Positions 1-8,414 of a DNA stretch of 64,000 bases are shown here, in pieces. Within the stretch, counting starts at the first letter, position 1. Every line of letters begins with the position of its first letter. The notes beneath the pieces are model-generated. The model made no database searches, was not told where the DNA came from, and saw only the letters and a program-made list of their open reading frames with translations. The position numbers and the translations under genes were made by a program. The DNA lies in the NCBI GenBank assembly GCA_029688955.1, contig JARUKZ010000009.1, forward strand, positions 1 to 64,000. The letters run 5' to 3'. The stretch is from Chitinispirillales bacterium ANBcel5 (GTDB lineage: Bacteria; Fibrobacterota; Chitinivibrionia; Chitinivibrionales; Chitinispirillaceae).

Positions 1-364
1 GTTACTTTAAATTACTATCTGAGCAATTGATGATACCAGCTTTTTTTTACTATGGGCGAAAAAATCAGTGTTAAGCAGCGTATTGGACCGCAAAATGGTA
101 GGATTGTACGGGGTAAAAGCGGTCGGGGGTGCCATCCGTCTACAGGAAAAGGGAAAGCCCGGGGTAGAAGAAAGCCCCGGGCAGAAGAAAGCCTGGGCTA
201 ATATAAGAAAACCTTTCAGGTTATTATAGAGACATTCACAAGGTTTGGGTTAAGGCAGAGAGAATTGCGGTGTGATCAAATCATTAAAATCATGGCATTT
301 ACATCCTGTCCAAACAAATCATTCGGAACTTCGATATAATACCCCAAAGGGGTTATTTATATTA

Positions 365-387
365 GCCCCGGGTTTCCTACCCGGGGC
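365..387. repeat. GC-rich perfect hairpin (REP-like)
   Basis: The arms GCCCCGGGT and ACCCGGGGC are perfect 9-bp complements around a 5-nt loop. No T-run follows, so it is not a typical intrinsic terminator. Similar CCGGGG blocks lie within 60 bp on either side. A REP-like element is the most likely identity, by inference. Confidence 0.5.
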
Positions 388-550
388 GGTTTCTAACCGG
401 GGCGTTTGGTATTCCCGGGGCGATCTTGTATCTTCTAAGGCAAAAAGGTTTTTGGGACACCTGACCAATCTGTGATTCCCTTCCTCCCGCGATAATAGCC
501 CAAGGGTCCCCCCAAACGGATCCCTTCACGCTTTCGCCATTGACGCCCGG

Positions 551-790
551 GGGTGACCCAATCTATCGCCTTTAGCCCCATAAAAATCCTGCTATCTATT
601 TCCTATCAATGATGCACCGTTAGATAGTCGTCCTTACAGGACATGTTCCTCCGTGAAGATCGAAAAAGAGAGTGTGTGTGTCAAAAAAACAGGGTGACCC
701 AATCCATTGCCTTTAGCCCCATGAAACTCTTTCCTATGATCATTAATTAGTAATTTTGGTATCGCCTTTAGCCCCATAAGTAGCCTTCCT
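551..790. repeat. Three degenerate copies of a dispersed repeat
   Basis: The core TCGCCTTTAGCCCCATAA (one copy reads TTGCC and CATGAA) begins near 566, 707 and 762. The first two copies are also preceded by GGGTGACCCAATC. Each copy is followed by a loosely similar CTTCCTAT(T/G)AT segment. It does not code for anything obvious. Confidence 0.55.
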
Positions 791-900
791 ATTATCAACA
801 CAAATCAGGGATTCAAAAGATGCGCACTTTAAGAGACTAAGAATCAATATAAGCATAGCCAGAGAGGCAGAGTGTAAGAGGGGTAGAGAAGTAGAGGGAA

Positions 901-960
901 AGAGGGGGAAAGAGGGGGAAAGAGGGGGAAAGAGGGGGAAAGAGGGGGAAAGAGGGGGAA
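901..960. repeat. 10-bp tandem repeat, six exact copies
   Basis: The unit AGAGGGGGAA is repeated six times without change, with partial copies on both sides (GTAGAGGGAA before, AGAGGTAAAG after). One strand is pure purine. The copies are identical, so this is a slippage-prone microsatellite in the intergenic region. It has no coding role that I can see. Confidence 0.85.
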
Positions 961-1022
961 AGAGGTAAAGCGGGTTTATCTACACTCCCGCCTTCCTCAT
1001 CATATCACCCCTGTTGATACAC

Positions 1023-1292
1023 CTACTCTTCTTCGTCACTGTCAAGAGGAATGATTGTATATTCCTCTGTTTCTATGTTTTCATAGACTTCATCTAACTC
1101 TTCTTTAGGTTCACCCCAACTATGTGAGTCTTCCACTTTTCCTTCATATTCCAAAAATTCGATAACCGGCTGGAGCTTGTGTCCATTAATTTCTATGTGC
1201 TGGCCATATGATACTCCATCCTGTTCAACTTCGGTAATCTTTGCATTGTCCGGAAGGTCATAGACGGCGGTAACGGTGATAACTGCTTTCAT
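1023..1292 (-). CDS. Small acidic protein of unknown function
   Basis: An 89-residue protein with a strongly acidic C-terminal third that ends DSDEEE. I do not recognise a family. There is no signal peptide or membrane segment, so it is probably cytoplasmic. The start is supported by AGGAG about 8 nt upstream of the ATG. It lies downstream of nadC on the same strand with a 55-nt gap, and a promoter-like sequence inside the end of nadC could transcribe it separately. The N-terminal part (MKAVITVTAVYDLPDNAKI) looks like beta-strand sequence. The good ribosome binding site and normal codon use support a real gene. Function unknown. Confidence 0.6.
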   Translation of the reverse strand: MKAVITVTAVYDLPDNAKITEVEQDGVSYGQHIEINGHKLQPVIEFLEYEGKVEDSHSWGEPKEELDEVYENIETEEYTIIPLDSDEEE

Positions 1293-1346
1293 TTTTACAC
1301 TCCTGTGTTTTTTGTAGAAGAAGTAATTGTTAAGTAATCTAAGTTA

Positions 1347-1373
1347 ATTATAGTATAATCAGATGAAGGTCAA
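1347..1373 (-). promoter_or_regulatory. Candidate sigma-70 promoter for the 89-residue gene
   Basis: On the minus strand, TTGACC (1373-1368) and TATAAT (1352-1347) are separated by 15 bp. Transcription would start about 50 nt before the small acidic protein gene. The -35 box lies within the last codons of nadC. The spacer is short, so this is only a candidate. Confidence 0.4.
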
Positions 1374-2205
1374 GAGCTGCTGTACTGTGAGTAACTGAAC
1401 CGCATGAAATATAGTCTACTCCTGTTTGGGCAATAGCAAAAGCGGTGTCAATAGAGATATTTCCGCTCGCTTCCAGTTCTACAGATTTTTGTTCTGTGTT
1501 TCGTTTGTTTACGCAATATTTCATTGTATCAATACTCATATTATCAAGCATTATTCTGTTTGGTTTCATATCCAGTGCAATACAGAAATCCTCTACCGAC
1601 TGAACTTCTATCTCAATTTTCAGCTCTGTGTATTTTTCTCTGTACCGGAACGCTTTAACCAGCGCTTCTTTTACACTACCGGCTTTTTTGATATGAGTAT
1701 CTTTAATGAGAATCATGTCATAAAGCCCGAAACGATGGTTGAAGCCTCCGCCATCCACAACTGCTTGCTTCTCAAAAAAACGCAAACCCGGCAGAGTTTT
1801 ACGGGTATCAAGAAGTTTGGTGTTGGTTTTAGAGAGTTTTTCTACGATTGATGAAACAGCTGTTGCGATGCCGCTTAAATGTTGCAGAAAATTCAAAATG
1901 GTTCTTTCACCCGCAAGAATTTGTTTAACTGGACCATGCAGTCTGCATATTTCTGTTCCGGGTTTAAGTATATCGCCATCTTGGGAAATCATCTCTACTT
2001 TCACATCCCCCCCGCAGGCATCAAAAACAGGAGCGATTAAGTATGAACCAGACAATATGCCTGACCCCTTACTCTTTATAAGTGCATCCCCACGATCGCC
2101 ATCATTAAAAATCGCGTTACTCGTAACATCACCACTATCGCCTAAATCTTCATTAAGAGCTGTTTTGACAGCGGATTGTATCAGCTTCTCTTTAAATTGT
2201 TCCAT
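1348..2205 (-). CDS. nadC: Nicotinate-nucleotide pyrophosphorylase (quinolinate phosphoribosyltransferase)
   Basis: Converts quinolinate and PRPP to nicotinate mononucleotide in de novo NAD synthesis. The family signatures are in order: GERTILNFLQHLSGIAT, the DTRKT motif near residue 133, the NHR motif near 157, KDTHI near 168, an EVQ strand, and the C-terminal SCGSVTHS phosphate-binding region. At 285 residues it has the usual length. Two adjacent ATG codons are possible; the second (2205) sits 5 nt from AGGG, whereas the first is only 2 nt away, so I chose the second. A PRPP-synthetase-like gene lies two genes upstream on the same strand, which would fit substrate supply. No nadA or nadB is present in the window. 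Confidence 0.95.
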   Translation of the reverse strand: MEQFKEKLIQSAVKTALNEDLGDSGDVTSNAIFNDGDRGDALIKSKGSGILSGSYLIAPVFDACGGDVKVEMISQDGDILKPGTEICRLHGPVKQILAGERTILNFLQHLSGIATAVSSIVEKLSKTNTKLLDTRKTLPGLRFFEKQAVVDGGGFNHRFGLYDMILIKDTHIKKAGSVKEALVKAFRYREKYTELKIEIEVQSVEDFCIALDMKPNRIMLDNMSIDTMKYCVNKRNTEQKSVELEASGNISIDTAFAIAQTGVDYISCGSVTHSTAALDLHLIIL

Positions 2206-2259
2206 CATAACCCTGTGAATTTTTAAAACTACTGTCTGTTTAAAAACGCATAAGTGGGA

Positions 2260-4467
2260 TTAAAGCTTATGAGTTATGCCAATCTGTACTTCAAACACAG
2301 AATTGGTGTCGCCAAACTTTTGCAGATCACTGCTTTGATCACTAAAATAAAACTTAGCAGCCGCAGTTAGAAGACAATTAAAAAAAAGAGGCAGGGTTGT
2401 GATCTCAAATCCACTTTCAAAGCTTAGAGAACTAAAGAACGAACCATTTGGTGGATACAGTGCCCCGTTTGCTTGAGTAACATAGATTATGCCATTGCTT
2501 ATAAATGGTAAAAAGGTCTCATCGAAAGTGAAAGAAAGGTCAAACGAGAAGTTTTTTGTTTCCTCCTGGGTGGTATCGATTACATTAAAGGAGTTTTCAG
2601 TTTTGTAATCACGCTTAAAATATGCCTGAAACGATGTACCCGGGGTGGGGTTAATCCTGAAATCAAGGAAAAACCCCTGGGTGTTCCTCTCTTCTGATAG
2701 AATCGAGTTTGGGGTTTGCAGTGACAAGGAATTACCCGAATCGGCGCTTTGAAACATAGTTCTCTGTCTCATGTAACTTCTTCCAAACTGCTCTGTTACA
2801 AACTGGCCAGACTCAGTAATAATACCAGCTGCTGCATGTATCCGGTTAAGATTGAGGAAAAAAGAGGGCACCTTCACTATAAAACCTTCATAAGATCCCA
2901 AAAGATGACCATACTCAACAGTTGTACCAAATGCAAAGTTATAATCGGAAAACAATTCCCCCTCAAACCCGACACCCACTATATGTACAGACGGTTCATT
3001 GAGATCATCTGTCGCAGTGAGTTGAGAGGTGTTATAAGTTTGGTTTTCTTCAGATGGTTCACTGCTTTGATTCAGGTCAAAATAGTACCCAAACCCAAAA
3101 TTATAAACCGAAGGTTTCAATGAAAGATGCACCGCTCCAACCTCAGGGGCCAATACGTTTTGGAGAAATGTAGTTAAGAATAGATCAGGATTTCTTCTAT
3201 GCTGAATGACTAATCCTGCATCCCTGAAGAGCGAATTGTAGTTATTGCTGTTAAAGTTTCTTACGATAAAGCCGCTTGATACTGTCAGGTCCGAAAAAGA
3301 GCCCAGTTGAATAGAAGTGTTTTTTGAGCTGAAAGTAATATGATCGACCATATCTATGATACCTTCCATAGATGTTGGACCGAATATAAACTGCCCTTGT
3401 GCATTTTTCAGCATCCCGATTCGGATACCTGTATAGAAATTTGAAAAACTGTGGTGGGCTGTTAAAAAAACCGATGGGCTTACAGCACCATCTCCCGCTC
3501 TAACAGCAGTTTTTACTCCAAACGAAGTAGTGCGCTTTGGGGGAGTGTTTTCTATGGAACTCCAAAATGAATGATTGCCATACTTTTCTTTGAGTATGCT
3601 GCCCCAGATAGAATTAATACTGAAGATATAGTTATCCATCCCTTCATCAACATAGGGCTCAAGTTTTTTCTCCGCTGCTCTTCGTTCTCTGGGGGCTTGA
3701 TCATCGGTTGGATCTATTCCTGCGGCTTCAACCAAAGAGGAGATATACTGTTCTCCAAAAAAATGCTCAAGAACAGTGAGGTGTCTTGTTGTCATATAAA
3801 GAGGTGCTGTAGGCTCGCGGTTTTGGAGAACCATTGAGGTAAAACCACGTTGAAGTATAACTGTTCTTTGCTGAGCGATGTTTCTTATGGTTGCTCTTCC
3901 CTCTAATACCTGAATTCCGGTTTCTCCGGCCTGTGATTCCGTAAGGGTTGATAGAGCTCCATCCTCTATTTCGCTTACTGCGTTAGCGGTATAAACTCTT
4001 ATTAATGCATCAGAGTTGGTTCTGGTGAAAACACCACCTTCGAAAACTGTAATATTGATTTCACTGATCTCTTGCTGATTATCTACATTCAAAAGAGCTT
4101 TTGAGTTTGAGCCCAGAATAGCCATATCAAGTTCATTAAATCTGATCGTTAATCTCGTTTGAAACAATGATTCAACCAGATCATTATCACCCAATCGATC
4201 TCCTGCTCTTAAAGTTTCCCAGGCACCTCTTTGATTTCGCTGAACCCGGGCAGTCCCTTCCAGAGAAGTGATTTCAAAGTCTGCTTGTGAATAAGCTGGT
4301 AGCACTAAACTTAGAAACAACAGTACGCAGCACCACTGTTTTATCTTGGGGCTAAATTTGGATGGAGTAGTGTATGTTGCTTTGCTCTTCCACCGATGGT
4401 GAGAAAAGATGTGGCACAAAAAGCAAATTTTATAATCCACCAATTCTTTTAAGGCTAGGTGTTTCAT
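2260..4467 (-). CDS. FecR-domain protein with a probable beta-rich C-terminal domain
   Basis: A protein of about 735 residues. A hydrophobic stretch (CCVLLFLSLVLPAYS, residues 46-60) looks like a signal peptide, but it is preceded by an unusual 45-residue basic and cysteine-containing leader. The FecR-like region follows (ITSLEGTARVQRNQRGAWETLRAGDRL, then glycine-rich beta strands and a GIQVLEGRATI repeat) up to about residue 230. Residues 300-735 alternate hydrophobic and polar residues, have many aromatics, and read like a large secreted or outer-membrane beta domain. FecR domains in such contexts are usually periplasmic or surface beta modules, not sigma-factor regulators, and there is no anti-sigma or TonB partner here. 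The start is the first ATG; an in-frame TTG precedes it directly. No closer ATG to the signal sequence exists. Confidence 0.7.
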   Translation of the reverse strand: MKHLALKELVDYKICFLCHIFSHHRWKSKATYTTPSKFSPKIKQWCCVLLFLSLVLPAYSQADFEITSLEGTARVQRNQRGAWETLRAGDRLGDNDLVESLFQTRLTIRFNELDMAILGSNSKALLNVDNQQEISEINITVFEGGVFTRTNSDALIRVYTANAVSEIEDGALSTLTESQAGETGIQVLEGRATIRNIAQQRTVILQRGFTSMVLQNREPTAPLYMTTRHLTVLEHFFGEQYISSLVEAAGIDPTDDQAPRERRAAEKKLEPYVDEGMDNYIFSINSIWGSILKEKYGNHSFWSSIENTPPKRTTSFGVKTAVRAGDGAVSPSVFLTAHHSFSNFYTGIRIGMLKNAQGQFIFGPTSMEGIIDMVDHITFSSKNTSIQLGSFSDLTVSSGFIVRNFNSNNYNSLFRDAGLVIQHRRNPDLFLTTFLQNVLAPEVGAVHLSLKPSVYNFGFGYYFDLNQSSEPSEENQTYNTSQLTATDDLNEPSVHIVGVGFEGELFSDYNFAFGTTVEYGHLLGSYEGFIVKVPSFFLNLNRIHAAAGIITESGQFVTEQFGRSYMRQRTMFQSADSGNSLSLQTPNSILSEERNTQGFFLDFRINPTPGTSFQAYFKRDYKTENSFNVIDTTQEETKNFSFDLSFTFDETFLPFISNGIIYVTQANGALYPPNGSFFSSLSFESGFEITTLPLFFNCLLTAAAKFYFSDQSSDLQKFGDTNSVFEVQIGITHKL

Positions 4468-4522
4468 CAAAGACCAGTCAGTATGTCAGTTTGGTGCAAA
4501 AAAACGCTAAATAGTATTATAG

Positions 4523-4551
4523 ATAGTATTCTATTAGAGCATAATTGTAAA
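4523..4551 (-). promoter_or_regulatory. Candidate promoter for the FecR-domain gene
   Basis: On the minus strand, TTTACA (4551-4546) and TACTAT (4528-4523) are exactly 17 bp apart in an AT-rich gap. The predicted transcript begins about 45-50 nt before the FecR-domain gene. This fits an independent transcript start after the PRPP-synthetase-like gene. Confidence 0.45.
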
Positions 4552-4608
4552 GAACATTATACTCAGCAGGCTGAATCTTTTTGGGTACTTTTTTTTGAAT
4601 GATGGATA

Positions 4609-5730
4609 CTAAGTGATGTTTAAAAACAGCTCGCTCACTGATTGATTGAAATGAAGACGGTTAATTGTAGCGGCAAAGCGTGAGGCCAGTGAGTGAATTT
4701 TTATGAAACTTAACTCTTTTACAGGCTCAATCTGCGGTATGGTATCGGTGGTATGCAGCTCAAAAAGCCCATACTTTTGGTGCGCTTCAATGAGTTTTTC
4801 CAGGTATTGAGGTTGAATTTTGTTATGGCTTATGGCTCCATATATTTTTTTGATTCCATAGGTATCATGCAGAGATTTAACGGTATTAATCAGTGATGAT
4901 CCGGTAACGGTTTCATCATCCAGAATAATTGCAACCTGTTTATCCGAAATATCTCCTATAATACCGATAAGGCTGGTTTTTTCTTTGCCCGGGCGGTATT
5001 TGTTAGCTATTGCGTAGGGGATGTTCATAGCATCTGAGAAGTGGATAGTAAATTTAGTCCCTCCTGCATCGGTTGATACAGCTACCGTATCGGTTGAATG
5101 CTTAAACTCGGAAAACAGTTCCACAAAGAGGTCAAGTCCGCTAAGGGCGATGAGCATCATCTCCGGTTCGTAAAAACCATACAGAGAGAGTGTATGGGGG
5201 TGGTAGGTCAGACATGCATCAGCACCAGAAGTTTTAAGTTGATCGACAAAAAGGCTTGCAAGTGTTGCCTCTCTTGCCATAAAGCTTGGTTTGTCCTGCC
5301 GTGAATAGGGGTTGTATGGAATTACTACGGTGATAGTGCGTGCACGGTGAGCCCGAAGGGTTCGTATTGCCTGTAAAAGCTGCTGCACGTTCTCATTGAC
5401 GCTGTTGGCGGAGGTGTTATCGTGAATGCATTGAAAAACAAATGCATTGGCACCGGCCACGTGTTTATGTAGTCTGGGACATGTTTCTGTATCTTTAAAT
5501 ACTGTTGTAAGCGGCTGGTTTGAGGTGCCTATAAGCGGTATCTCTTCAAACTCATTACCGTTTTTTTTGAGCATCGATTCATATTCTGTTTTCACTGATT
5601 GTGCTAAGTGTATGCCATTGTTGCAGGCCACAAACAGAAGCCAGCCGTTTGGACCAGAAATGAGTTGTTCTTTTGCAGCTTTGAAGACATGAGAATTGAT
5701 GAAAAAAGTATGATCATTACTCGTATTCAT
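4609..5730 (-). CDS. prs: Ribose-phosphate pyrophosphokinase family protein
   Basis: Makes or uses PRPP. The protein has the two halves of the PRPP synthetase fold. The catalytic flexible-loop motif appears as PYNPYSRQDKP near residue 138, followed by a second half with SLFVDQLKTSGAD and a PRPP-binding loop ILDDETVTGSS near residue 270. At 373 residues it is longer than classical Prs (about 315), and the N-terminus is divergent, so it may be a paralogue and not the main housekeeping enzyme. The start has GGGAGAAG just upstream. It follows prmA with a 39-nt gap and is probably co-transcribed with it. Use of the symbol prs assumes PRPP synthetase activity. Confidence 0.8.
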   Translation of the reverse strand: MNTSNDHTFFINSHVFKAAKEQLISGPNGWLLFVACNNGIHLAQSVKTEYESMLKKNGNEFEEIPLIGTSNQPLTTVFKDTETCPRLHKHVAGANAFVFQCIHDNTSANSVNENVQQLLQAIRTLRAHRARTITVVIPYNPYSRQDKPSFMAREATLASLFVDQLKTSGADACLTYHPHTLSLYGFYEPEMMLIALSGLDLFVELFSEFKHSTDTVAVSTDAGGTKFTIHFSDAMNIPYAIANKYRPGKEKTSLIGIIGDISDKQVAIILDDETVTGSSLINTVKSLHDTYGIKKIYGAISHNKIQPQYLEKLIEAHQKYGLFELHTTDTIPQIEPVKELSFIKIHSLASRFAATINRLHFNQSVSELFLNIT

Positions 5731-5769
5731 GCTCTTCTCCCTTAAGCTTAAACTGGCTGGGTTATTCTT

Positions 5770-6618
5770 CTACTTAAGCTCAAAAGTTCCACACCACCAT
5801 TCATTTTCCTTTAATTCACCTGCAAGCTTGAAGCCATAATCAGAAGCAATAGAGATAATCTCTGTACGTTCAGAGAAAAGAAGGCCTGACCAGATAAGGT
5901 GACCGCCTTTTTTAATAATGCTACGTATATCTTTAATAAGAGGCACAGATTCAATATAGAGCATATTCATCGTTACTATGTCAAATTGAGGTATTTTACA
6001 CAGTGCGTCTATAGTGGCTACTAAAAAATTTATCATTCCTAAACTTTGATTTACCCTTTTGTTTTCAGAAAGGTTTTCTCTGCAGGTTTTATCAATTTCA
6101 ACTCCCAGGGTAAAAGCACTACCGCAAATATCTGCAAAAAAGCACAGCACACCTGACCCGGTTCCTATATCGAGTAACCGTTTGCCATCAATTAATTCTT
6201 TATTGTTAATGATTGCTTCAGAGGCAAGCTTGGTGCTCTCATGATGTCCTGTGCCAAAGGCCATTTTAGGCTCAATTTTAACCCAGGCTGATCGGTTTTT
6301 AACCGGCGGTTCAAGCCAGGCCGGGGAGACCCAGAACCCGGGTGCGACTTCAACGGGCTTTAGTGACTCGCGCCACTTCGCATTCCAGTCCTGGTCCTCG
6401 ATGTAGCCAATTTCACAATCAGAAACAAAATAGGAGTCTTTGAGAAAAAGCAGTGTCTTCTCTGCTAAGCTTTTGTGAGTAAAATACAGTTTGAGCTTAC
6501 TGAGCTCATCTGTAAGCTCCTCTTCCATTGTTCCTGTGGTTTCATGATCGTATGCAATGGCAGTGATGATATCGATATCCTCTTTTTTTACGCTGCAGGT
6601 AAGACAAAAACTTGGCAT
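5770..6618 (-). CDS. prmA: Ribosomal protein L11 methyltransferase
   Basis: SAM-dependent methyltransferase expected to methylate ribosomal protein L11. Diagnostic PrmA sequence is present: DWNAKWRESLKPVEV near residue 78, then PKMAFGTGHHEST near 118, followed by the SAM-binding loop LLDIGTGSGVL and the acidic strand end GVEID. The N-terminal 75 residues match the L11-recognition domain in position, though the sequence is divergent. Length 282 is typical. The ribosome binding site is weak (GGAATTAAAG). It is the first gene of the leftward run after a 200-nt gap that contains the terminator of the DUF2914 gene. Confidence 0.88.
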   Translation of the reverse strand: MPSFCLTCSVKKEDIDIITAIAYDHETTGTMEEELTDELSKLKLYFTHKSLAEKTLLFLKDSYFVSDCEIGYIEDQDWNAKWRESLKPVEVAPGFWVSPAWLEPPVKNRSAWVKIEPKMAFGTGHHESTKLASEAIINNKELIDGKRLLDIGTGSGVLCFFADICGSAFTLGVEIDKTCRENLSENKRVNQSLGMINFLVATIDALCKIPQFDIVTMNMLYIESVPLIKDIRSIIKKGGHLIWSGLLFSERTEIISIASDYGFKLAGELKENEWWCGTFELK

Positions 6619-6752
6619 TCTTTAATTCCTAAGATGGTTGTTGAGAAATCGTGAACTGTTTTCCAGTTTGATCTTTAAATGTACTTTTTGCCCCAAAAAT
6701 CGCAATTCCAAAATACTTAAGGTGATAAGGACAAAAAAAAGGGGAGGAGGGT

Positions 6753-6791
6753 AAAAAAAAGGATGAGCTGAATGTATCACTCAACTCATCC
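6753..6791 (-). terminator. Intrinsic terminator of the DUF2914 gene
   Basis: Read on the minus strand, GGATGAG pairs with CTCATCC (7 bp, then one mismatch and 3 more pairs), followed immediately by eight T residues. It lies 30 nt past the stop codon of the DUF2914 gene and separates it from prmA. Confidence 0.8.
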
Positions 6792-6820
6792 CTCAATGGG
6801 TACACTACTGAGAGAGAAAT

Positions 6821-7369
6821 CTATTCGATAGTAAAATTAATGGTTTCGAGTACATCACTCTCACCATGAATAATCTCTACATGCCATGAGCCTGTTTCTT
6901 CTTCAGATATTTGTTTTGCGCTGAATGTACGCCAGCTTGGGGAATTAACACCAAGTGTTACTGCAGACTGAAGCTCATCGTTAAAATACCAATTGTGTGT
7001 TATCTTTGTTGAGTCTACTGCTCCCTCAATATGGCTAAAGCAGTACAGTCTTCCAATGTCAGATGAGAATTGATCCCCTGCACCTTCAGGTTCTCTATTT
7101 TCGATTGATGGAGCAACAGCAACACGACTCACCTTGATTTGATTGTCAGCAGGTGAACTGGCGGCTGTAGCCGGTGCTGCTTCCTGCGCTTCATCTGTGC
7201 TTGTCTCGGCAGCCGGGGCTGTTTCCTGTTCAGCTTCCTTTTCTGATGCCACGGCAACAGCTTCTTCGGTTTGTGCCTCTGCTTCTGCTGCTGCTTCACT
7301 CTCCTGTTGTTCGGCATAGGTCAGCATGGATGTGAAAAGAAGAACCGCGATTACATGACGGGCTTTCAT
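6821..7369 (-). CDS. DUF2914 domain protein, secreted
   Basis: A 182-residue exported protein. It has a signal peptide (residues 1-19, ending LTYA), then an Ala/Glu-rich low-complexity linker (about 20-75), then a DUF2914-like domain (about 80-182). Typical DUF2914 features are the RLYCFSHIEG strand, the THNWYFNDE core, a SWRTFSAKQI strand and GSWHVEII near the end. The domain's function is not established; it is presumed periplasmic or envelope-associated. The start is certain, with GGGAGGAGG 7 nt upstream. The gene is monocistronic, with its own terminator downstream and a 314-nt gap upstream shared with cmk. Confidence 0.85.
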   Translation of the reverse strand: MKARHVIAVLLFTSMLTYAEQQESEAAAEAEAQTEEAVAVASEKEAEQETAPAAETSTDEAQEAAPATAASSPADNQIKVSRVAVAPSIENREPEGAGDQFSSDIGRLYCFSHIEGAVDSTKITHNWYFNDELQSAVTLGVNSPSWRTFSAKQISEEETGSWHVEIIHGESDVLETINFTIE

Positions 7370-7683
7370 AAAAGCCTCCTCCCTTGTAAGTGAATACTTG
7401 ATAGCGATAAATAGTTGCTTACCTTTATATTAATAAAACGACAAGGTGGTAATCAAGTCCGATTTGAAAAAAGTGTTGATTTTGATTGCACGATTTGAGT
7501 AATCTTATCATTGCTATAATTTACAATTGATCTGGTATTGCTGTTTTTGGGTAGGGTTGCGGAGAAGAGGCATGGAGATGATTTTTATCCAATTTAATAA
7601 ATTTTTTGACATAAATATTGTACATGTATTATCTTACATAGCTTATACCTTGAAATATTTTGATAAAAAGGATGTATCCGGGA
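7370..7683. other. Divergent intergenic region between DUF2914 gene and cmk
   Basis: AT-rich, 314 bp, no credible gene. It must hold the promoters of the leftward DUF2914 gene and rightward cmk. Only the cmk candidate is clear enough to list. Confidence 0.5.
7606..7632 (+). promoter_or_regulatory. Candidate sigma-70 promoter for cmk-rpsA
   Basis: A perfect TTGACA (7606-7611) lies upstream of TATTAT (7627-7632, 15-bp spacer); TTATCT at 7629-7634 gives a 17-bp spacer instead. Either would start transcription about 35-45 nt before cmk. Confidence 0.5.
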
Positions 7684-8364
7684 ATGATCATTGCCATAGA
7701 CGGTCCGGCTGGTTCGGGGAAAAGTTCTACTGCCAGGGCTGTTGCCAGTAAGCTTGGGATTACCTTTTTAGATACCGGCGCTATGTACAGAGCAATTACC
7801 CTAAAGGCTCTGAGAGAAAATATAGCTCATGATGATGATGAGAAACTGGCTGATCTTGTGAAGAATACTAAACTACGCTTTTCTGAAACAGGTTCAAAAA
7901 CATTGGTTCTTATGGATGATGAGGATGTAACTGAGCCCATAAGAGGGGAAGCGGTTACCAGTCATGTTTCAGATTATTGTGCCAGGGATGTGGTACGGGA
8001 ATCGCTTGTTGAACAACAGCGCCAAATCAGCTCAGGAAGAAGTGTTGTTGCCGAGGGAAGAGATATCGGTACCGCTGTGTTTCCAGATGCGCAAATAAAG
8101 ATTTTTATGTGTGCATCGGTTAAAGAGAGGGCACTTAGACGTAAACGTGACTTCGACAAATTGGGTATAGAGAAGAGTGTGGATGAACTGATAAAAGAGA
8201 TTGAGATCAGAGATTTAAAGGACTCCACACGTAAAAATAGTCCTCTGTGTAAGGCTGAGGATGCGATAGAGTTGGATACCACGGGTATGACTCTGGAAGA
8301 GCAGATAGATTTTATTGTAAAAAAGGCATCCGCATTTCTCGGTACTGAGACTCGGAATTCCTGA
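7684..8364 (+). CDS. cmk: Cytidylate kinase
   Basis: Phosphorylates CMP and dCMP with ATP in pyrimidine nucleotide recycling. The N-terminus is the family signature IAIDGPAGSGKSSTARAVA (P-loop), followed by FLDTGAMYRAIT, which binds the nucleotide, and VVAEGRDIGTAVFPDA. RALRRKRDF is in the LID region, and RDLKDSTRKNSPL closes the active site. The start is placed at the ATG that puts IAIDGP at residues 3-8, as in the family. An in-frame ATG 12 nt upstream (7672) sits directly after AAAAAGG, too close to be a good start. It is followed by rpsA after 50 nt, the conserved cmk-rpsA order. Confidence 0.95.
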   Translation: MIIAIDGPAGSGKSSTARAVASKLGITFLDTGAMYRAITLKALRENIAHDDDEKLADLVKNTKLRFSETGSKTLVLMDDEDVTEPIRGEAVTSHVSDYCARDVVRESLVEQQRQISSGRSVVAEGRDIGTAVFPDAQIKIFMCASVKERALRRKRDFDKLGIEKSVDELIKEIEIRDLKDSTRKNSPLCKAEDAIELDTTGMTLEEQIDFIVKKASAFLGTETRNS

Positions 8365-8414
8365 AATAGTGTATTTTTTAAACCTTAACCAAAATGTACA
8401 GGGAGTCAGAACAA

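Larger units (their letters stand above)
1..1022. other. Non-coding, repeat-rich intergenic region
   Basis: I see no convincing gene in this kilobase. The reading frames present are short, have no good ribosome binding site and run through GC-rich hairpin sequence. The stretch holds a GC-rich perfect hairpin, three copies of a degenerate dispersed repeat and a 10-bp tandem repeat, each listed separately. Runs of CCCGGG-type sequence at about 140-195 and 361-425 look like members of a dispersed REP-like family. Confidence 0.6.

Noticed and set aside
272-475. A 67-codon open frame in the first intergenic kilobase
   Set aside because: It runs through the GC-rich hairpin repeats, has no ribosome binding site and shows no family resemblance.
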